DNA of 64,000 nucleotides from Blastococcus sp. URHD0036 (GTDB taxonomy: Bacteria; Actinomycetota; Actinomycetes; Mycobacteriales; Geodermatophilaceae): positions 186,001 to 250,000 of the forward strand of contig NZ_JNIK01000011.1 of assembly GCF_000701365.1 (NCBI RefSeq), given 5' to 3'. Each line of letters begins with the position of its first letter. The first letter of the stretch is position 1. Shown here piece by piece: positions 61,332 to 64,000 of the stretch. The position numbers and the translations under genes are program-made. The notes under the pieces are model-generated. The model searched no databases, was not told the DNA's origin, and worked only from the letters and a program-made list of their open reading frames with translations.

Positions 61332-62018
61332 TCAGGTGAGGGCCAGCGGGGTGTCACCGCTGGGCTTCGTGTCCAGCCGGCCGCGCAGCGTGTACTGACC
61401 GGGCGGCATCGCCGCTCGCGTCCCGGCGCAGTCCGGCTCGCTCGACAGCCCGCTCCAGACCAGCGGGAAGACGACCTGCTCGCCGGGAGCCAGGACGCGG
61501 ACGTCGTCACTGGTCTCCGGCCGGCAGTCGTTGCTCCCCCACACCCGGGTGCCTGCGCCGTCCAGCAGGACGATCTCCTGGAGTTCCTTGTCCAGCACCC
61601 GCTCACAGGGGACCGGGGACGTGTTGGTGACCACCAGCTCGAGGGTCGGGCCGCTGCCGGCCGGCACGCTGGCCGGACCGCGGACCTCGACGGCGATCAT
61701 CTCGTCGCCGCACGGGCCGCCCGGCTCGGGTCCGGCGGGCGCCTCCGGCGCGGGTGCCGTGACGGTGGCCGGCGCCGGCGGGGTGGGGGTCTGCACGCTC
61801 GCCAGCGAGGGGACGACGCGCTCGAGGGCCGGCGTACCGGCCGCCGACGGGCCCACGGTGGTGCTGCTGGCCGCCGGTTCCGTCCCGCCGGGCTCGCGGG
61901 TGGCCAGCGCGACCCCCAGCCAGCCGCCACCCCCCAGCACGGCGAGCAACAGGGCCACGACCATCAGCCGCCGACGCCAGTAGACGGCGGCGGGCAGGGG
62001 CCCGACCGGGTGCAGCAC
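61332..62018 (-). CDS. Single-helix anchored exported protein, unknown
   Basis: 228 residues. A short cytosolic start (HPVGPLPAAVYWRRRLMVVA), one membrane helix (LMVVALLLAVLGGGGWLGVA), a Thr/Ala/Pro-rich linker, and a globular beta part of about 120 residues (IAVEVRGPASVPAGSGPTLE; VVFPLVWSGLSSEPDCAGTR). Four or more cysteines suggest disulfides. It resembles family members found beside disA/mutY in relatives; function unknown. Start GTG 62018 fits the positive-inside rule; GTG 62084 is possible. Confidence 0.75.
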   Translation of the reverse strand: MLHPVGPLPAAVYWRRRLMVVALLLAVLGGGGWLGVALATREPGGTEPAASSTTVGPSAAGTPALERVVPSLASVQTPTPPAPATVTAPAPEAPAGPEPGGPCGDEMIAVEVRGPASVPAGSGPTLELVVTNTSPVPCERVLDKELQEIVLLDGAGTRVWGSNDCRPETSDDVRVLAPGEQVVFPLVWSGLSSEPDCAGTRAAMPPGQYTLRGRLDTKPSGDTPLALT

Positions 62019-62095
62019 GGGCAGAACGGTAGTGCGGCGCCCACCGGGCGGAGCCCCCGGCACGCCGGGCCCCGCGGACGGCACACTGGACCCCC

Positions 62096-63007
62096 GTGGA
62101 CAGCCCTGCCCCTCCGCTCCCGGCGCCCGCCGGCCTCACCGGTCCGGCCCTCGGGGAGGCGCTCGTCGACTGGTTCGCCGGCGCCGCCCGCGACCTGCCG
62201 TGGCGCCGTCCGGACACCGACCCGTGGGCGGTCCTGGTCAGCGAGGTGATGCTGCAGCAGACGCCGGTCGCCCGGGTGGAGCCCGTGTGGCGGGCCTGGA
62301 TGGCCCGCTGGCCGACCGCCGCCGACCTGGCCGGCGCCTCACCCGCCGACGTCATCCGGGCGTGGGGGAAGCTCGGCTACCCACGGCGGGCGTTGCGCCT
62401 GCGGGAGACCGCCGTCGCGCTGGTGGAGCGGCACGACGGTTCGGTGCCCGCTGACGTGACCGCGCTGGAGGCGCTCCCGGGCGTGGGCACCTACACCGCC
62501 CGCGCGGTCGCCTGCTTCGGCCACGGGCAGCCGCAGCCGGTGGTGGACACGAACGTCCGCCGGGTGGTCGCCCGTCTCGTGCACGGCCGCGCGGAGGCGC
62601 TGCCCGCCCGGGTCGCCGACCTGGCCGACGTCGCGGCACTCGCACCCGCCGACCCCACCCGTGCGGTCCGCTTCTCGGTCGCCGCGATGGAGCTCGGGGC
62701 GCTGGTGTGCGTGGCCCGCTCTCCGCGCTGCGACGCCTGCCCGGTACGGCGGTCCTGCGCCTGGCGGCTGGCGGGCAGCCCCGCGGCCGACGGCGTCCCG
62801 AAGCGGGTCCAGCGGTTCGCCGGCACCGATCGGCAGGTGCGGGGGCGGCTGCTCGACGTCCTGCGGGCGGCGCACGAGCCGGTAGCCGCGACCGCCCTCG
62901 ACCGCGTGTGGGCCGACGCCGTCCAGCGGTCCCGCTGCCTGGACTCCCTGCTCGCCGACGGGCTGGTCGAGCAGACCCCGGACGGCCGCTTCACGCTCCC
63001 CACCTGA
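62096..63007 (+). CDS. mutY: A/G-specific adenine glycosylase MutY
   Basis: 303 residues. The catalytic Glu-50 sits in VSEVMLQQTPVARV; the helix-hairpin-helix is LPGVGTYTARAVACFGHG with the catalytic Asp in VVDTNVRRVV; the 4Fe4S cluster is CVARSPRCDACPVRRSC. The C-terminal NUDIX-like 8-oxoG-recognition domain is absent or very short, as in other short actinobacterial MutY proteins. It removes A opposite 8-oxoG. Start GTG 62096. A perfect 17-bp inverted repeat follows the stop. Confidence 0.95.
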   Translation: MDSPAPPLPAPAGLTGPALGEALVDWFAGAARDLPWRRPDTDPWAVLVSEVMLQQTPVARVEPVWRAWMARWPTAADLAGASPADVIRAWGKLGYPRRALRLRETAVALVERHDGSVPADVTALEALPGVGTYTARAVACFGHGQPQPVVDTNVRRVVARLVHGRAEALPARVADLADVAALAPADPTRAVRFSVAAMELGALVCVARSPRCDACPVRRSCAWRLAGSPAADGVPKRVQRFAGTDRQVRGRLLDVLRAAHEPVAATALDRVWADAVQRSRCLDSLLADGLVEQTPDGRFTLPT

Positions 63008-63072
63008 TCGACGAGATCTGCACAGTCGTCACCATCAGGCGCTGATGCCGCCGAGTGTGCAGATCTCGTCGA
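63008..63072. repeat. Perfect 17-bp inverted repeat with nested hairpin after mutY
   Basis: TCGACGAGATCTGCACA (63008-63024) and TGTGCAGATCTCGTCGA (63056-63072) are exact complements 31 bases apart. The loop contains CATCAG-GCG-CTGATG (63033-63047), a second inverted repeat, so both arms and loop are structured. It starts at the base after the mutY stop. Confidence 0.8.
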
Positions 63073-63088
63073 GAGGACGGGACGACGA

Positions 63089-63120
63089 AGGGCCGCCCCC
63101 GCGTGTGCGGGGACGGCCCT
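63089..63120. terminator. Terminator of the clpC gene
   Basis: AGGGCCG / CGGCCCT plus inner CCCCGC / GCGGGG around a GTGT loop. It begins 20 bases beyond the clpC stop (minus strand). Confidence 0.85.
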
Positions 63121-63139
63121 GTCGTCGTGCTGAGGAGCG

Positions 63140-64000
<861 letters not shown>

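Overview
The window comes from a high-GC, Gram-positive actinobacterium. The genes carry heavy G/C third-position bias, GTG starts are common, and several families are characteristic of Actinomycetota (DUF2530, DUF3027, DUF2771, DUF3263, DUF5313, CarD, LytR_C). A stand-alone groEL under CIRCE control and a DisA/RadA/MutY/ClpC/CarD/IspD/IspF/CysS/RlmB neighbourhood fit the same group. Geodermatophilaceae (Blastococcus/Geodermatophilus/Modestobacter type) is my best guess from overall protein similarity; it is inference and was not computed. No phage, transposase or CRISPR array was seen. The DNA looks like ordinary chromosome with one small island of lower GC.

Layout. 1-4.6 kb: end of a nucleobase permease, then the conserved DUF2530 / DUF3027 / MFS / DUF2771 / cold-shock cluster. 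4.7-8.7 kb: a cytochrome P450 and small accessory genes. 8.7-13.1 kb: a Helicase_C_3 protein, a cold-shock-like protein and an XPB-type DNA repair helicase. 13.9-16.1 kb: the lower-GC island, with a coiled-coil TIR protein facing an unrecognised 359-residue protein and bounded on the right by what looks like the 3' end of a tRNA gene. 16.2-23.2 kb: a PLP aminotransferase, a DEAD/DEAH helicase and a large LuxR-type ATPase regulator. 23.26-23.45 kb: a candidate structured small RNA. 23.5-30.9 kb: scramblase-like, M20 peptidase, HD-domain, glyoxalase-fold, oxidoreductase, DUF72 and G6PD genes. 31.0-34.9 kb: groEL with two CIRCE elements, a cspA-type gene and threonine synthase behind a SAM riboswitch. 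34.9-44.5 kb: a HAD phosphatase, an ABC system whose ATPase is fused to a secreted hydrolase, a LytR_C protein, DUF3263, RarD, a CBS protein and tRNA-Thr. 44.8-49.4 kb: an HtrA protease, DUF445 and an ECF sigma/YCII pair.

49.5-53.5 kb holds the compact minus-strand operon carD-ispD-ispF-cysS-rlmB, in which genes overlap by 1-4 bases. It links rRNA transcription control, isoprenoid precursor synthesis, tRNA charging and rRNA methylation. 53.7-58.7 kb: a UbiA prenyltransferase, an ECF sigma factor coupled to a membrane/acidic partner, an FeS-type photolyase and a lipoprotein. 58.8-63 kb: radA and disA (recombination and c-di-AMP) and mutY. The right edge cuts the 3' part of clpC. DNA repair and genome surveillance recur across the window (XPB, RadA, DisA, MutY, photolyase, two further helicase-type proteins), which would suit a radiation- or desiccation-tolerant soil or rock-surface bacterium.

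Notable non-coding signals are: a 35-bp sequence present twice, 48 kb apart, each time just after a stop codon; several long perfect inverted repeats that probably act as terminators; the SAM riboswitch; the CIRCE pair; and the candidate small RNA with its own promoter-like -10 box and terminator.
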